The notes under the pieces are model-generated. The model was given only the letters and a program-made list of their open reading frames with translations. It had not been told where the DNA came from and did not search any database. DNA of 64,000 nt. Source: CAYYJS01 sp964472315 (lineage in GTDB: Bacteria; Verrucomicrobiota; Kiritimatiellia; UBA8416). Position numbers and translations under genes: made by a program. Below are positions 33,076-42,292 of the stretch, piece after piece; position 1 is the stretch's first letter; each line of letters starts with the position of its first letter. Location of the stretch: the NCBI GenBank assembly GCA_964472315.1, contig CAYYJS010000013.1, positions 1-64,000 of the forward strand, in the 5' to 3' direction.

Positions 33076-33804
33076 TTACCCGTCGCGGCGCAGTTCCATG
33101 ATCACCGGCGAACCCCACAGTCGGGTGAGTCCGAGCGCTCCGCACACGGCCTCCAGAGCCGCGGACAGGGCCGGCCGGCGCAGCACGCGGTGCAGTACCA
33201 TGGGCAGAAAGAACTGCTTCCGCTCGCGCATGCGGACGAACCCGTGTCGGGCGAAGACATCGGTCAGTTCGCGGCGGCTGAAGAGCCGCCACGCGCGGGT
33301 GTTGCCTTCGAGCTTCTTCTTGAACGAGAAAAGGCCGCCCGAGACCGCCGCATTGAGACTGCGGCTGGTGGGGTAGTCGACGATGATGGAGCGCCGCGCG
33401 ACACGACAGAGCTCGCCGATCAGCTTCGGCCATGCGTCACAGTGCGTGAGCAGACGAAAGCAGAGCACCGTGTCGACGGAGGCGTCCGCAAAGGGCAGGT
33501 CGAACATGGAGGCGCGGACGAACGTGCAGGCGCCCCGGTCAACCAGATCGCGAATGCGCGCGCCGCAAACCGCGTCGCTGCCGTGGACCGTCACCCGGAA
33601 CCCGGCTTCGGCCAGCGGGCGCGCAAGCTGGGCATGCCCGCCGCCGACATCCAGCACCTCGACGCCCTGGTGTGCGTCGAGCGCGGCGAGAACGATACGG
33701 GCCTGCCGCCGCAGCATCCAGGCGCCGATGGCGCCCGAAAACCGCCGGGCATAGTCATCGGACGCGGTCTCGATATCGGCGGCATCACTGGCGACCATTG
33801 GCAT
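33076..33804 (-). CDS. Class I SAM-dependent methyltransferase
   Basis: 242 residues from the ATG at 33804 (33798 is a second candidate). VEVLDVGGGHAQLARPLAEA is motif I for SAM binding; FDLPFADASVDTVLCFRLLT corresponds to motif II/III, and then LIGELCRVARRSIIVDYPTS. The C-terminal region is basic and hydrophobic, as in glycan-modifying methyltransferases. An open frame extends upstream to 33960 but lacks any conserved start. It lies 79 bp upstream of asnB on the same strand, presumably the first gene of the leftward unit. Confidence 0.82.
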   Translation of the reverse strand: MPMVASDAADIETASDDYARRFSGAIGAWMLRRQARIVLAALDAHQGVEVLDVGGGHAQLARPLAEAGFRVTVHGSDAVCGARIRDLVDRGACTFVRASMFDLPFADASVDTVLCFRLLTHCDAWPKLIGELCRVARRSIIVDYPTSRSLNAAVSGGLFSFKKKLEGNTRAWRLFSRRELTDVFARHGFVRMRERKQFFLPMVLHRVLRRPALSAALEAVCGALGLTRLWGSPVIMELRRDG

Positions 33805-34019
33805 TGTCCCGGTTGCGTATCCACCCTCAGGCGCCTCACGGCCGACACGACCGATCCGGCGACTGGCACGATAGTACGGAACGGCGGGTGTGTCGAGCGA
33901 TCCCCGACACACCCCTCTCCCGTCCCCTCCTTGCCACTGTTCGTGTGCATGACAAACCATTTTTCACCTTGTCTTCGAAACGCCGCGGGCGAATTGCTCA
34001 CGCTTCATGCAGTCGCTCA

Positions 34020-34718
34020 GTACGGCATACGTGGAGCAGCTATCCGAGCTATATCGGACGGCGCAAACGGTTGGACTTCGTCGAATATGGGCCGATGCTT
34101 GCGGAGATGGGCGGCAAGGAGCGTGTGCGTCCCAGGCGCTACCGGGACTTTGCAGAAAGCGGGTTGGCGGAAAACGATGAGGAGTTCCTGGAGGTGTTGC
34201 GGGAATACCCGCGCTGCATGGGAGGCGAGGCGTTTCGAGACTGGGTCAATGAACAGTACGGAAAGCTCTTGAATCGGCACGCGCATCCCGAGGACGTTTC
34301 GTTGCGTCGCACGTCCACGCCCCTGAGTGCGGAACGGGTACTCCAGCTTGTGGCGGAGAACTTCGGCATACAGGTCAGCGACCTTCAGGTGCGCCGCCGC
34401 GACAGCCTCCTGCGCGCCGTGGCGGCTCGCTGCCTATGTCGTCACGCGGGGCTTACGCAGCGCACCGCGGCCGCGGCGCTCAACATGGGAAGCGGGGCGG
34501 CCGTCAGCCACCAATTGCGTAAACTGATCGAGGCGCAACAAGCCGACAAGAAACTGGCCCGCCGTCTCGCCGCCTTGGACCAACGACTGTCCACTGAGAG
34601 CAGGAACAAAGTATACCAACTCAAGGGCTGCCCCGATGCCCCCAGTTCCAGCCCATCGTCCGGTCAAACGCTCCACGCTGGCGCACATCCTCAAGCAGGG
34701 CAGACTCAGCGCGCATAG
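34020..34718 (+). pseudogene. C-terminal part of a RAYT (REP-associated Y1 transposase)
   Basis: The frame reads HTWSSYPSYIGRRKRLDFVE, then RYRDFAESGL, ALREYPRCMGG-like EYPRCMGGEAFRDWV and NEQYG, then a DnaA-like helix-turn-helix region (VLQLVAENFGIQVSDLQ, ARCLCRHAGLTQRTAAAAL). This is the part that follows the catalytic HUH domain in RAYT proteins. The HUH motif, catalytic tyrosine and everything upstream are missing; unrelated sequence precedes 34020. A REP-like word GCCTGTCCCTTGACG lies at 34723-34737, just behind it. Dead copy. Confidence 0.75.
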
Positions 34719-34970
34719 AGCAGCCTGTCCCTTGACGCCTATCAGTGGTGTGTGTGGGACCCTCCGAAAGGAGGGTTCCCATCCCGATCGTCGCTCCCGT
34801 CGTCCGCTCTCGTCAGCCGATCCCCGTGAGACCGACAGAATCGAGATGCGCCCCCCTGCGACGCTGCTTGCAGTATCCCCTTGCCCCGGCTTTGCAACAC
34901 GCGTAGAATCGCGCCGATCTGGGGTGTATCGTGCGCCGGGGCGAGCGCACCTAATGCGAGAGGGGGCGAC
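34719..34970. other. Intergenic region upstream of the TonB-dependent receptor
   Basis: Contains a REP-like word at 34723-34737 and the hairpin at 34756-34780. No promoter could be fixed. AGAGGGGGCGAC before 34971 serves as ribosome binding site. Confidence 0.4.
34756..34780 (+). other. GAAA-tetraloop hairpin behind the RAYT remnant
   Basis: GGGACCCTCC-GAAA-GGAGGGTTCCC forms ten pairs with one bulged T and a GNRA-type loop. No T-run follows. It could be the REP hairpin of the RAYT element or part of the receptor leader. Confidence 0.45.
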
Positions 34971-37250
34971 ATGAGCAGGATCACGCGGGCCACGACGTTT
35001 TCGCAATCGCACGCGCTCACCCGCGGCCATGCCGCATGGGATGACCCGCGGCATCCCGGTCCCGCCGCATGCGGTTGCGCCCGTGCGCTCCTGATGTGCC
35101 TCGCGCTGGCGGCGCCCGCGCGCGTCGGAGCACAGGCCGGCGGTGACGCAGCCGCGGGTGGCCTGTTCGACATGCCGCTCGAGGACCTCATGCGGATCAA
35201 CGTACTGTCGGCGGCCAGTTTCTTCGAAGTCGACACGGAGAAGAACCCCGGCTACTCGCAGACGTTCACGGCCGAAGAACTCGCGGTCGCGCCGATCCGG
35301 ACACTGGGGGACCTGATCGAGCTCAAGTGCCCGACCTTCGCCACGGGCGGCAGTCCGCGCGAGGGTCTGCAGATCGGCGGTCGCGGCATCACCAGCGAGA
35401 ACTCGTGGCGCACGCTGCTGCTGATCGATGGACACAATGTCAACCATCGCGTCCACTTCGGGATGCTCGAGAGCCTCTCGACACCCATCCTGGGCGATAT
35501 CCGCAAACTGGAGGTCATCACGGGCCCCAGCGCCATCGTGCACGGCAGCGGCGCGTTCGACGGCTTCATCAACATCACCCCGCGCAACGGCACCGACGAC
35601 GCCGGACTTTGGGCGGACGTCGAGTACGGGTTCGAGGATGATTTGCGGAAACTGGAGACCGGCTACGGCTTCGACTATGGCCCCGGCCGCGACGTCTACA
35701 TTCACCTCGCCTGGTTCACCGCCGACGGCTTCGAGCCGGATGACGAGTGGGGCTACGAGATGTCCGCGGCGAATCAGGCGTGGGCCACGGAACTCGGCAA
35801 TTTCGATACCAAGGGGATGATCCGCACCGCGCGCCCGTTCCGCTTCGTCGGCGACAACTACCGGCTGGCCACCTACTGGAACCATGGCAATCTGAAGACC
35901 CATCTTATTTTCGGCGAATCCAACCAGGACATGTTCTCGTTCAACGAGCAAGGATACCTGCACAGCCAATACCTCCTGATGCAGACCAAGTACCTGCAGG
36001 AACTGGGCGAAACGGATTCCCTGGAGTACATCCTCGCCGGCGAGATGTTCGACGAGTACTACGAATGGTCGGCCAACACGCTGCCCGCGTTTGCCCTCGG
36101 CGACAAGAGCGGCGGCGACGAGTTCGGCATCGAGGGCAAACTGATCTACCGGACCGAGCGCCTGGAGCGTAACCGCATCGCTTTCGGCAGCGCCGTGGCC
36201 CGCCGCGAGATGAACAGCCTGGAGCAGTTTTTCCGCAAAGACGACTTGATCGGTCCCGGCAACGACGCCACGGGCGAATACACGTCGATGGGGCTGTTCA
36301 TCGAAGACTGGATCACGCTGACCGCGCGACTGACGGCCTACGCCGGCCTGCGATACGACCGGATCTACCAGGGCACGTACCGGACGCATAACTCGGTGGC
36401 GGGGGTCACCCCGCCGTCGTTCACGCCGGAGGACCTTCACGAATGGTCGCCGCGCATCGGCCTCGTCTACGAACTGACGCCGAACGACACCGTCAAGGCA
36501 TCCTACCAGCGGGGCTTCCGCTTCCCCGAACCGGCCATGTACGCCTGGCATGACCTGTTTGGAACCGTGCTGGCCGAGGGCGGATTCGACCGACTGCCGG
36601 ACTTCACGCCCGAGACGCTGGACAGCGTCGAACTGAACTACATCCGCAAGTTCCCGGAACAGCGTTTGAACCTGTACCTTAACCTGTTTCATAACACCTA
36701 CCGGGATCGCCTGACGTGGATCTGGTTCCAGCGCGAGGACGGCTATGTGGACCCCGAGGGGTGGGACTACGTGGTCGACACCGTGGGTTGGGTCGGCAGC
36801 TATGCCAACATCGACGGCAAGGAGTACATCTACGGCGGCGAGGCCGTCATCGCGTACGCGTTGACCGACGACCTCCATGTCAACGCCGGATACGGACTGA
36901 TCGAGATCGACAACCGCGATGTCGTCCGTTACCCGAACCAGCAACTCAAACTGAACGTCAGGGCCGAGTTCCTGTCGGACCGACTGGTGTGCGACGTGTA
37001 CTACGTGGCCACACCGGGCGGGATCGACAATGAAACGGGGGTGCAGCATCCGATCTACGACGAGTCGCGTTCGCTGGTCGACGCCGCGATCGGTTACCGC
37101 GTCAACCCGAACTTCCGGCTCAAGCTCATCGGCAAGAATCTGCTGGAGGACGACGTCCCGCCGCCGACGTTCAATATGGACAGCCCGCAATCGGGCCATA
37201 TCGGGCGCGACGCCCGACGTGTCTACCTGGTCGCCGCCACTCATTTCTGA
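34971..37250 (+). CDS. TonB-dependent outer-membrane receptor
   Basis: 759 residues. After a hydrophobic N-terminal segment (ALLMCLALAAPARVGAQA) come LEDLMRINVLSA, the plug domain (YSQTFTAEELAVAPIRTLGD, IGGRGITSENSWRTLLLIDG) and a long beta-barrel ending in LVAATHF with the aromatic terminus needed for outer-membrane insertion. The plug keeps the layout of receptors for siderophores, vitamin B12 or oligosaccharides, but the ligand cannot be told. The last residues before the barrel strands include GPSAIVHGSGAFDGFINI, the plug's usual GPxxxxYGxxAxxGxINI. Convergent with the aminotransferase gene. Confidence 0.88.
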   Translation: MSRITRATTFSQSHALTRGHAAWDDPRHPGPAACGCARALLMCLALAAPARVGAQAGGDAAAGGLFDMPLEDLMRINVLSAASFFEVDTEKNPGYSQTFTAEELAVAPIRTLGDLIELKCPTFATGGSPREGLQIGGRGITSENSWRTLLLIDGHNVNHRVHFGMLESLSTPILGDIRKLEVITGPSAIVHGSGAFDGFINITPRNGTDDAGLWADVEYGFEDDLRKLETGYGFDYGPGRDVYIHLAWFTADGFEPDDEWGYEMSAANQAWATELGNFDTKGMIRTARPFRFVGDNYRLATYWNHGNLKTHLIFGESNQDMFSFNEQGYLHSQYLLMQTKYLQELGETDSLEYILAGEMFDEYYEWSANTLPAFALGDKSGGDEFGIEGKLIYRTERLERNRIAFGSAVARREMNSLEQFFRKDDLIGPGNDATGEYTSMGLFIEDWITLTARLTAYAGLRYDRIYQGTYRTHNSVAGVTPPSFTPEDLHEWSPRIGLVYELTPNDTVKASYQRGFRFPEPAMYAWHDLFGTVLAEGGFDRLPDFTPETLDSVELNYIRKFPEQRLNLYLNLFHNTYRDRLTWIWFQREDGYVDPEGWDYVVDTVGWVGSYANIDGKEYIYGGEAVIAYALTDDLHVNAGYGLIEIDNRDVVRYPNQQLKLNVRAEFLSDRLVCDVYYVATPGGIDNETGVQHPIYDESRSLVDAAIGYRVNPNFRLKLIGKNLLEDDVPPPTFNMDSPQSGHIGRDARRVYLVAATHF

Positions 37251-37475
37251 GTGCCGCGATCGGATGGGCCACCCTCCGGCACACGAGAATCGATGGAACT
37301 CCTGTTGATCCAACCGGATCGGGCAGTTTCTCAACCGCGTGGGGCAGACCGCGGAGCGCGGAGCCTGGGCCAGTCGCCACGGATGGAGCCCCTGTGGAAG
37401 ACGATGGCATTTCTCTCCAGCGCCTGACGAAGCGTATCGGCCGTCCACCGCATCCAATCAAACCGTCTTATGCCA
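37251..37475. other. Convergent intergenic region
   Basis: 225 bp between two convergent genes. No gene and no T-tract terminator recognised. Confidence 0.4.
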
Positions 37476-38633
37476 TTAGAGACCTTCGACGAACCGCTTG
37501 ATGCGCGCGCAGCCTTCCTCGATGTTCTGCCGGCTGCAGGCGTAGGAGAGTCGCACGGTCTGGTCGGCGCCAAACGCCGCGCCGGGCACGACGGCCACCT
37601 TCTCCTTCGCGAGCAGCCGTTCGGCGAACGTCACCGAGTCGAGTCCGAAGGCCGAGATGTTCGGTAGCACGTAGAACGCGCCCCGTGGCCGTACGCACGT
37701 GATCCCATCGATCTCCCGCAACAGCCCGTAAATCAGGTCGCGCCGTTCCGCAAAGGCCGCCACCATCTTCGCGACCTCGGGGCCGGCCGACTGCAGGGCC
37801 GCGAGCGCGCCAAACTGGGCGAAAGTGTTCGGCCCGGACGTGCTGTGGCTCTGCAACGTGCTCGCGGCGTCGAGAATCGGCTGCGGCGCGGCGAAGTAAC
37901 CCAGCCGCCAACCGGTCATCGAGAAGGCCTTGCTGAAGCCGTTGACGGTGATCGTGCGGGCAAGGATGTCGCGGTTGAAACTACCGATACTGACATGCTT
38001 CACGTCGTCGTAGATCATCTTTTCGTAGATCTCGTCCGCCACCACCAGCACGTCCTTCTCGACGGCGACCGCGGCGAGCGCGCGAAGCTCGTCGCCCGTG
38101 TACACGTTGCCGATGGGGTTCGACGGCGAGTTGATGACGATCGCGCGGGTGCGCGGCGTGATGGCCGCGGTCAACGCTTCCGGCGTGATCTTGTAGTCGT
38201 TGGCTTCATCGGTCGGCACGCAAACGGGTACACCGCCGGCGATATTCACCATTTCCGGGTAACTCAGCCAGTATGGCGCGGGGATGATGACCTCGTCGCC
38301 GGTATCGCAGATCGCCATGAAGATGTTGAACAGCGACTGCTTGGCGCCGTTGCCCACCGAGATCTGCTCGGGCGCGTAGTCGAGGCCGTTCTCGGTCTTC
38401 AGTTTGGCCGCGATGGCCTTGCGAAGCGCCGGCAGGCCGTCGACGGGGGTATACTTGGTCTCGCCGCGCGCGAGGGCGGCGATCGCCGCCTGCTTGATGA
38501 CCTCGGGGGTGTCGAAATCCGGCTCGCCGGCGGCAAAACTGCAGACCTTCTCGCCCTTCGCGGCCAGGGCTTTGGCCATGCTGGCGACGGACAGGGTGAC
38601 CGATGGGGGAATCGCGGCGATACGGGGGTTCAT
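37476..38633 (-). CDS. Aspartate/aromatic aminotransferase family enzyme (AspB type)
   Basis: 385 residues, fold type I PLP aminotransferase. SFAAGEPDFDTPEVIKQAA and YTPVDGLPALRKAIA are the N-terminal Iγ-type features; INSPSNPIGNVY, VVADEIYEKMIYD and NGFSKAFSMTGWRLGY contain the residues for cofactor contact, with the Schiff-base lysine in SKAFSMTG. YVLPNISAFG and VRLSYACS with the substrate arginine follow. It is likely aspartate aminotransferase (aspartate plus 2-oxoglutarate to oxaloacetate plus glutamate), though related prephenate or alanine specificity is possible. Confidence 0.88.
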   Translation of the reverse strand: MNPRIAAIPPSVTLSVASMAKALAAKGEKVCSFAAGEPDFDTPEVIKQAAIAALARGETKYTPVDGLPALRKAIAAKLKTENGLDYAPEQISVGNGAKQSLFNIFMAICDTGDEVIIPAPYWLSYPEMVNIAGGVPVCVPTDEANDYKITPEALTAAITPRTRAIVINSPSNPIGNVYTGDELRALAAVAVEKDVLVVADEIYEKMIYDDVKHVSIGSFNRDILARTITVNGFSKAFSMTGWRLGYFAAPQPILDAASTLQSHSTSGPNTFAQFGALAALQSAGPEVAKMVAAFAERRDLIYGLLREIDGITCVRPRGAFYVLPNISAFGLDSVTFAERLLAKEKVAVVPGAAFGADQTVRLSYACSRQNIEEGCARIKRFVEGL

Positions 38634-38729
38634 GGCGGCGCCTCTCTTGCGGTTCCGGCGGGGACCCGTTGGTTCACGTTATGTCATACCATGCCATACC
38701 GGCGTCCAACCGAAGGGCCGGCGGCAGGA

Positions 38730-39890
38730 CTATCCGCAATACTGTTCGATCCATGGCTTCAGCGTATCTTCCTCGACACGCACAATGCCCATTTCGCGCT
38801 GGGCGTTGTCCGGCGAATCCGACGCATGCGCGGCATTGACCATGATGCTGCTGCCGAATTCCCGGCGTACCGAGCCCGGGCGCGCCTTGCTCGGGTCGGT
38901 GGCCCCGAGAATGTCGCGAATCTTGGCGACGGCGTCCACTCCTTTGTACACGAGCGCCAGACATTCCTCGTGGCCGGCGGTCGCGGCATCCCGCGGCAAC
39001 ACGTCGGACGGACGGTGCCCCGTCATGAACTGCACGATGCTCTCGAACTGACCTTCGGCGAACCGCGCGCCCAGTTGTTCGCACAGCCCGCGCGTGTCAT
39101 CGGGCTGCACCGGGAAGCCGAATTCGCGCGTCAGCGCGTCGGCGGCGCGTCTGGCGCCGATATCGGCGAACTTCTTCGCGAGCACCTCGCGCACGGGGCC
39201 ATAGAATTCCAGCGCCTGATCGACGGTCATCCGGAACTTCTTGGCGCCGACGATGCGCAACCCGGCCGCGGAGAGCACGTCGATGATGCTGCCCGGCCGC
39301 AGACTCGGGAAACGGAAATTGTCGGGCTTGAGCATGACCAGCGTGCTCTGCACGTCGCCACCGGGATACGGCGAGGACGATTCGACAATCCCGCCATGCC
39401 GGTCGGTGTATTCGGCCCAGAGGCGCAGGGTGCGGTGGGTCCGCGCACGCGTCGGCCCGACCAGAACCGCCGGCTCGAAGTAACGCACGTTGCCGGCTTC
39501 GTCCTCGATGTACTCGCCGTAGGTTTCACGGACGGTTTCGCCGCTGTCGCGTCGCAGCGTGGCGCCGCCGGTCACCTGCCAGATCTTCGCGACCGCATCC
39601 TCGCCCTCGAAGAGCAACATCATGACCCGATGCGGCTGCCCGGTGAGCGGATTCGGCCCGTATTCCGCCGCGATGTAATCGCCGATCAACCGGTTGAGGC
39701 GCACATCCCCGTCGGGCGCGGTGCGCACCTGGTCGGCGTAACGGTCGGCGAGTTCCCGCGGCGGATTGAACATCCGGACGGCGACAAGGTTCAGGTCCGT
39801 GCGGGCCACGTAACGGCCAATGACGCCGCCGGTGCGCGACTTGGCCAGGGTGTGCGGGTTGATCAGAACGAATGCGAGTTCGCGGGCCAT
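38730..39890 (-). CDS. Double-domain nucleoside diphosphate kinase
   Basis: 386 residues made of two NDK domains; a normal NDK is about 140-150. Domain 1 (residues about 1-170) begins ELAFVLINPHTLAKSRTGGV and has no recognisable His-containing active-site motif. Domain 2 (about 185-385) starts STLVMLKPDNFRFP and contains GATDPSKARPGSVRREFG and VNAAHASDSPDNAQRE; here the histidine of NAAHASDS corresponds to the catalytic phosphohistidine. NDK transfers phosphate from ATP to other nucleoside diphosphates. Only the second domain appears competent; the first may be structural. Confidence 0.85.
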   Translation of the reverse strand: MARELAFVLINPHTLAKSRTGGVIGRYVARTDLNLVAVRMFNPPRELADRYADQVRTAPDGDVRLNRLIGDYIAAEYGPNPLTGQPHRVMMLLFEGEDAVAKIWQVTGGATLRRDSGETVRETYGEYIEDEAGNVRYFEPAVLVGPTRARTHRTLRLWAEYTDRHGGIVESSSPYPGGDVQSTLVMLKPDNFRFPSLRPGSIIDVLSAAGLRIVGAKKFRMTVDQALEFYGPVREVLAKKFADIGARRAADALTREFGFPVQPDDTRGLCEQLGARFAEGQFESIVQFMTGHRPSDVLPRDAATAGHEECLALVYKGVDAVAKIRDILGATDPSKARPGSVRREFGSSIMVNAAHASDSPDNAQREMGIVRVEEDTLKPWIEQYCG

Positions 39891-39926
39891 GTCAGCTTCT
39901 CCTTGGAGTTCGGTGCCGGCGTAGTG

Positions 39927-42290
39927 TCAGTAGTCGTACCCGATCCAGATGACCCAGGGGTCCTTGTCGGTATAGTCGTCATCGGCTTCGATCGCCCAGG
40001 CCCGGTCGATGCGGATGGGAAAGCCGGGCATGTCGAGGCGAATCCCGATGCCGTAGGAGCTGGCCATATCGGTCAGATCCATGTCGTATGGTTCGAGCCA
40101 GGCATTGCCGATATCGTAGAACGTCGCGAGGCGAATCCCGGTGACGATCGGAATGGTGTACTCCGCCGAGCCCACCGCCAGCGACTGGCCACCGCGCGGC
40201 CGGTGCCGGTAGACGTCGGTTTCGCCGATGGGACGGATCACCTTCGGTCCCACGTCGCGGTAGTCCCACCCGCGCAGCGTCCGGCCGCCGCCGAGAAACA
40301 GCCGATCGGTCAGCGGCACGATGTCCGTATCGCCGAACGCCTCGATCACCTGGAACTGGGTGCGCAGACTGATCACGTGGCCGAACCACAACGGCAGGTA
40401 ATGGGCCGTCCGCAGGCCAACCTCGTACATATCGGTGTCGCAGCCCATCGGGCCGCCGGTCACCGTATAGTTGCCCGCGAGACGGTTGCCGCGCGTGGGC
40501 ACGAACGGGTTGTCGCGCGTGTCGTGCGCCAGCGTCAACGTCAGCGAACTGGTGATGCGGTCCTCCTCGCTCTGAAAGAAGTACGGCGTGCCCGTGCGGG
40601 TCTCGAAGTCGAACGAATCCAACTCGTAGTACACGTTGGTGTCGGCGATGTCGTTGATGAGCGACTGTTCGATCTGGTACCGCAGACTGATCCGGTTGGC
40701 GCCCGGCAGGGCCTTGCCCAACGTGACGGCCACGCCGGTACGCTCCTCGTCATAATCGTGGTAGTCGCGTTCGCGGTGGTAGATATCGAAGCCCAGCGAC
40801 AGGCGGCGGTCCATGAACCAGGGCTCGGTGAACGAGATCTCATAGTCCTGGCGGGTCGAACCGAACTGCGCGCGCAGGCGGAGCTTCTGACCGCCGCCGG
40901 TAAATGACGGCCAGCCCATGAGGTCGAAATTGCCCTGGGACAGCTCGACGAAACCGATCATCTTGTCGATGCTCGAAAAACCCGCGCCCACCATGAACTG
41001 CCCGGTCCGCTTCTCCTCGACCTCGAACACGAGATCGCGTTCGCTCATATCGTCGGTCGGCACGGGAATGGCACGCACCGTCTCGAAGAAGCCCAGGTTC
41101 TGGAGGCGGCGCTGGCTGCGTTCGACACGGCTCTGGTTGTAGGTTTCGCCCGGGTAGATGAGCAACTCGCGCCGGACAACCTTGTCGCGCGTCCGCGTGT
41201 TGCCGCGGACGAGAATATGGCGCAAACTCACCAACTGGCCTTCCTCGATGGCGTATGTGATGTCGACGATTCGCGTCGACGGGTCCGGCGTCAGCACAGG
41301 CCGGGCATCGCTGTCGAGATAGCCGCGGTCCCCGTAGTAGCCGGAAAGCGCGGCGGCCGTCGCGGCAATGTCGCGGTGCGCCGCGACGGCGCCGGGCTTG
41401 AGCCGCACGAGGGTGCGCACATCCGGTTCGGGGAACAGCGTGATACCGGTGACATCGACGGCGCCGATCCTGTATTGAGGCCCCTCGACGACTTGGACGA
41501 CGGCGACCTGCCGCCCGGACGGGGTGGCCTCGGTCCGTGCCGTGGCGGTAGCTTCCAGATAGCCGAGGTCCATGTAGACGGCCTTGACCTCGGCCTCGAC
41601 GCCGGAAAGTTCACTCTGCGCGTATCGTTTCGGCCACACCCAGCGGAAGACGTTCCACGGTGCCGGCCGGTGCAGGGCGGTGCGTAGCGTGCCGCTCGAC
41701 ACGGCGTCGTTGCCCTCGACCCTGATCTTCCGGATGTACCGCTTCGGTCCTTCGTCGATCGTCAGCGTAACCGTCACCAGGCCCTCGACCTCGTCAACGG
41801 TATCGAACGTCCACGCGCACGCCGCATCGGCATAGCGATCATCGCGGTACTCGTCGATCAGCGCCCGCGTCCGCATCCCCATGACCTGGTCATCCACCAG
41901 GTCGCCGGACCGGAGGTTCAGCAACTTGCGGATCTTGCGCCGGCTCAAGTGATCGTTGCCGCGGATGTCGGGATCGGCGGCGAGCCGGTGTTTCGGGCGG
42001 ACGGCGAACACGAGGCGGACGCCGTCGGCCTGCTGTTCCAGCGCCGCGTCGACCGAGGTGAAACGGCCGGTGCGCAGCAGGGCCTTGACGTCGTTGGACA
42101 CGCGAGCCGTGTTCAGTTCCTCCCCGACGCGCGACGCGACGTGATTGAGAACGAAGGTCTGGTCAATGCGTGCCGGCCCCAGAGTCTCGACGGCCATCTC
42201 GCGCACGACCGGCGCGGCCACGACCGTGCCACACAGTACACCGGCAACCAGTGCCGCCATCAGGAACGCTGTCATCTGCTTTCGCCGCAC
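39927..42290 (-). CDS. bamA: Outer membrane protein assembly factor BamA
   Basis: 787 residues. A hydrophobic N-terminal segment (MTAFLMAALVAGVLCGTVVA) is the signal peptide. Several POTRA repeats follow, with VEGNDAVSSGTLRTALH and RGNTRTRDKVVRRELLIYPG as examples, then the 16-strand barrel with DDMSERDLVFEVEEKRTGQF before it, GGGRTLRGWDYRDVGPKVIR (the conserved lid motif) and a C-terminal aromatic residue (WVIWIGYDY). BamA inserts beta-barrel proteins into the outer membrane. Two bases separate it from dnaB, with which it is co-transcribed on the minus strand. Confidence 0.93.
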   Translation of the reverse strand: MRRKQMTAFLMAALVAGVLCGTVVAAPVVREMAVETLGPARIDQTFVLNHVASRVGEELNTARVSNDVKALLRTGRFTSVDAALEQQADGVRLVFAVRPKHRLAADPDIRGNDHLSRRKIRKLLNLRSGDLVDDQVMGMRTRALIDEYRDDRYADAACAWTFDTVDEVEGLVTVTLTIDEGPKRYIRKIRVEGNDAVSSGTLRTALHRPAPWNVFRWVWPKRYAQSELSGVEAEVKAVYMDLGYLEATATARTEATPSGRQVAVVQVVEGPQYRIGAVDVTGITLFPEPDVRTLVRLKPGAVAAHRDIAATAAALSGYYGDRGYLDSDARPVLTPDPSTRIVDITYAIEEGQLVSLRHILVRGNTRTRDKVVRRELLIYPGETYNQSRVERSQRRLQNLGFFETVRAIPVPTDDMSERDLVFEVEEKRTGQFMVGAGFSSIDKMIGFVELSQGNFDLMGWPSFTGGGQKLRLRAQFGSTRQDYEISFTEPWFMDRRLSLGFDIYHRERDYHDYDEERTGVAVTLGKALPGANRISLRYQIEQSLINDIADTNVYYELDSFDFETRTGTPYFFQSEEDRITSSLTLTLAHDTRDNPFVPTRGNRLAGNYTVTGGPMGCDTDMYEVGLRTAHYLPLWFGHVISLRTQFQVIEAFGDTDIVPLTDRLFLGGGRTLRGWDYRDVGPKVIRPIGETDVYRHRPRGGQSLAVGSAEYTIPIVTGIRLATFYDIGNAWLEPYDMDLTDMASSYGIGIRLDMPGFPIRIDRAWAIEADDDYTDKDPWVIWIGYDY

Positions 42291-42292
42291 GG

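Noticed and set aside
31008..33101. 697-residue open frame on the plus strand
   Set aside because: Shadow of asnB.
34756..34780. Cobalamin riboswitch upstream of the TonB-dependent receptor
   Set aside because: No B12-box (GCCACTG) or other conserved parts are visible; only a simple hairpin is present.
34434..37457. 1007-residue open frame on the minus strand
   Set aside because: It is the antisense shadow of the TonB-dependent receptor and RAYT remnant in GC-rich DNA; the translation has no family motif and the + strand genes are clear.
37845..40907. 1020-residue open frame on the plus strand
   Set aside because: Shadow of the aminotransferase, NDK and BamA genes on the minus strand; composition typical of GC-rich antisense frames.
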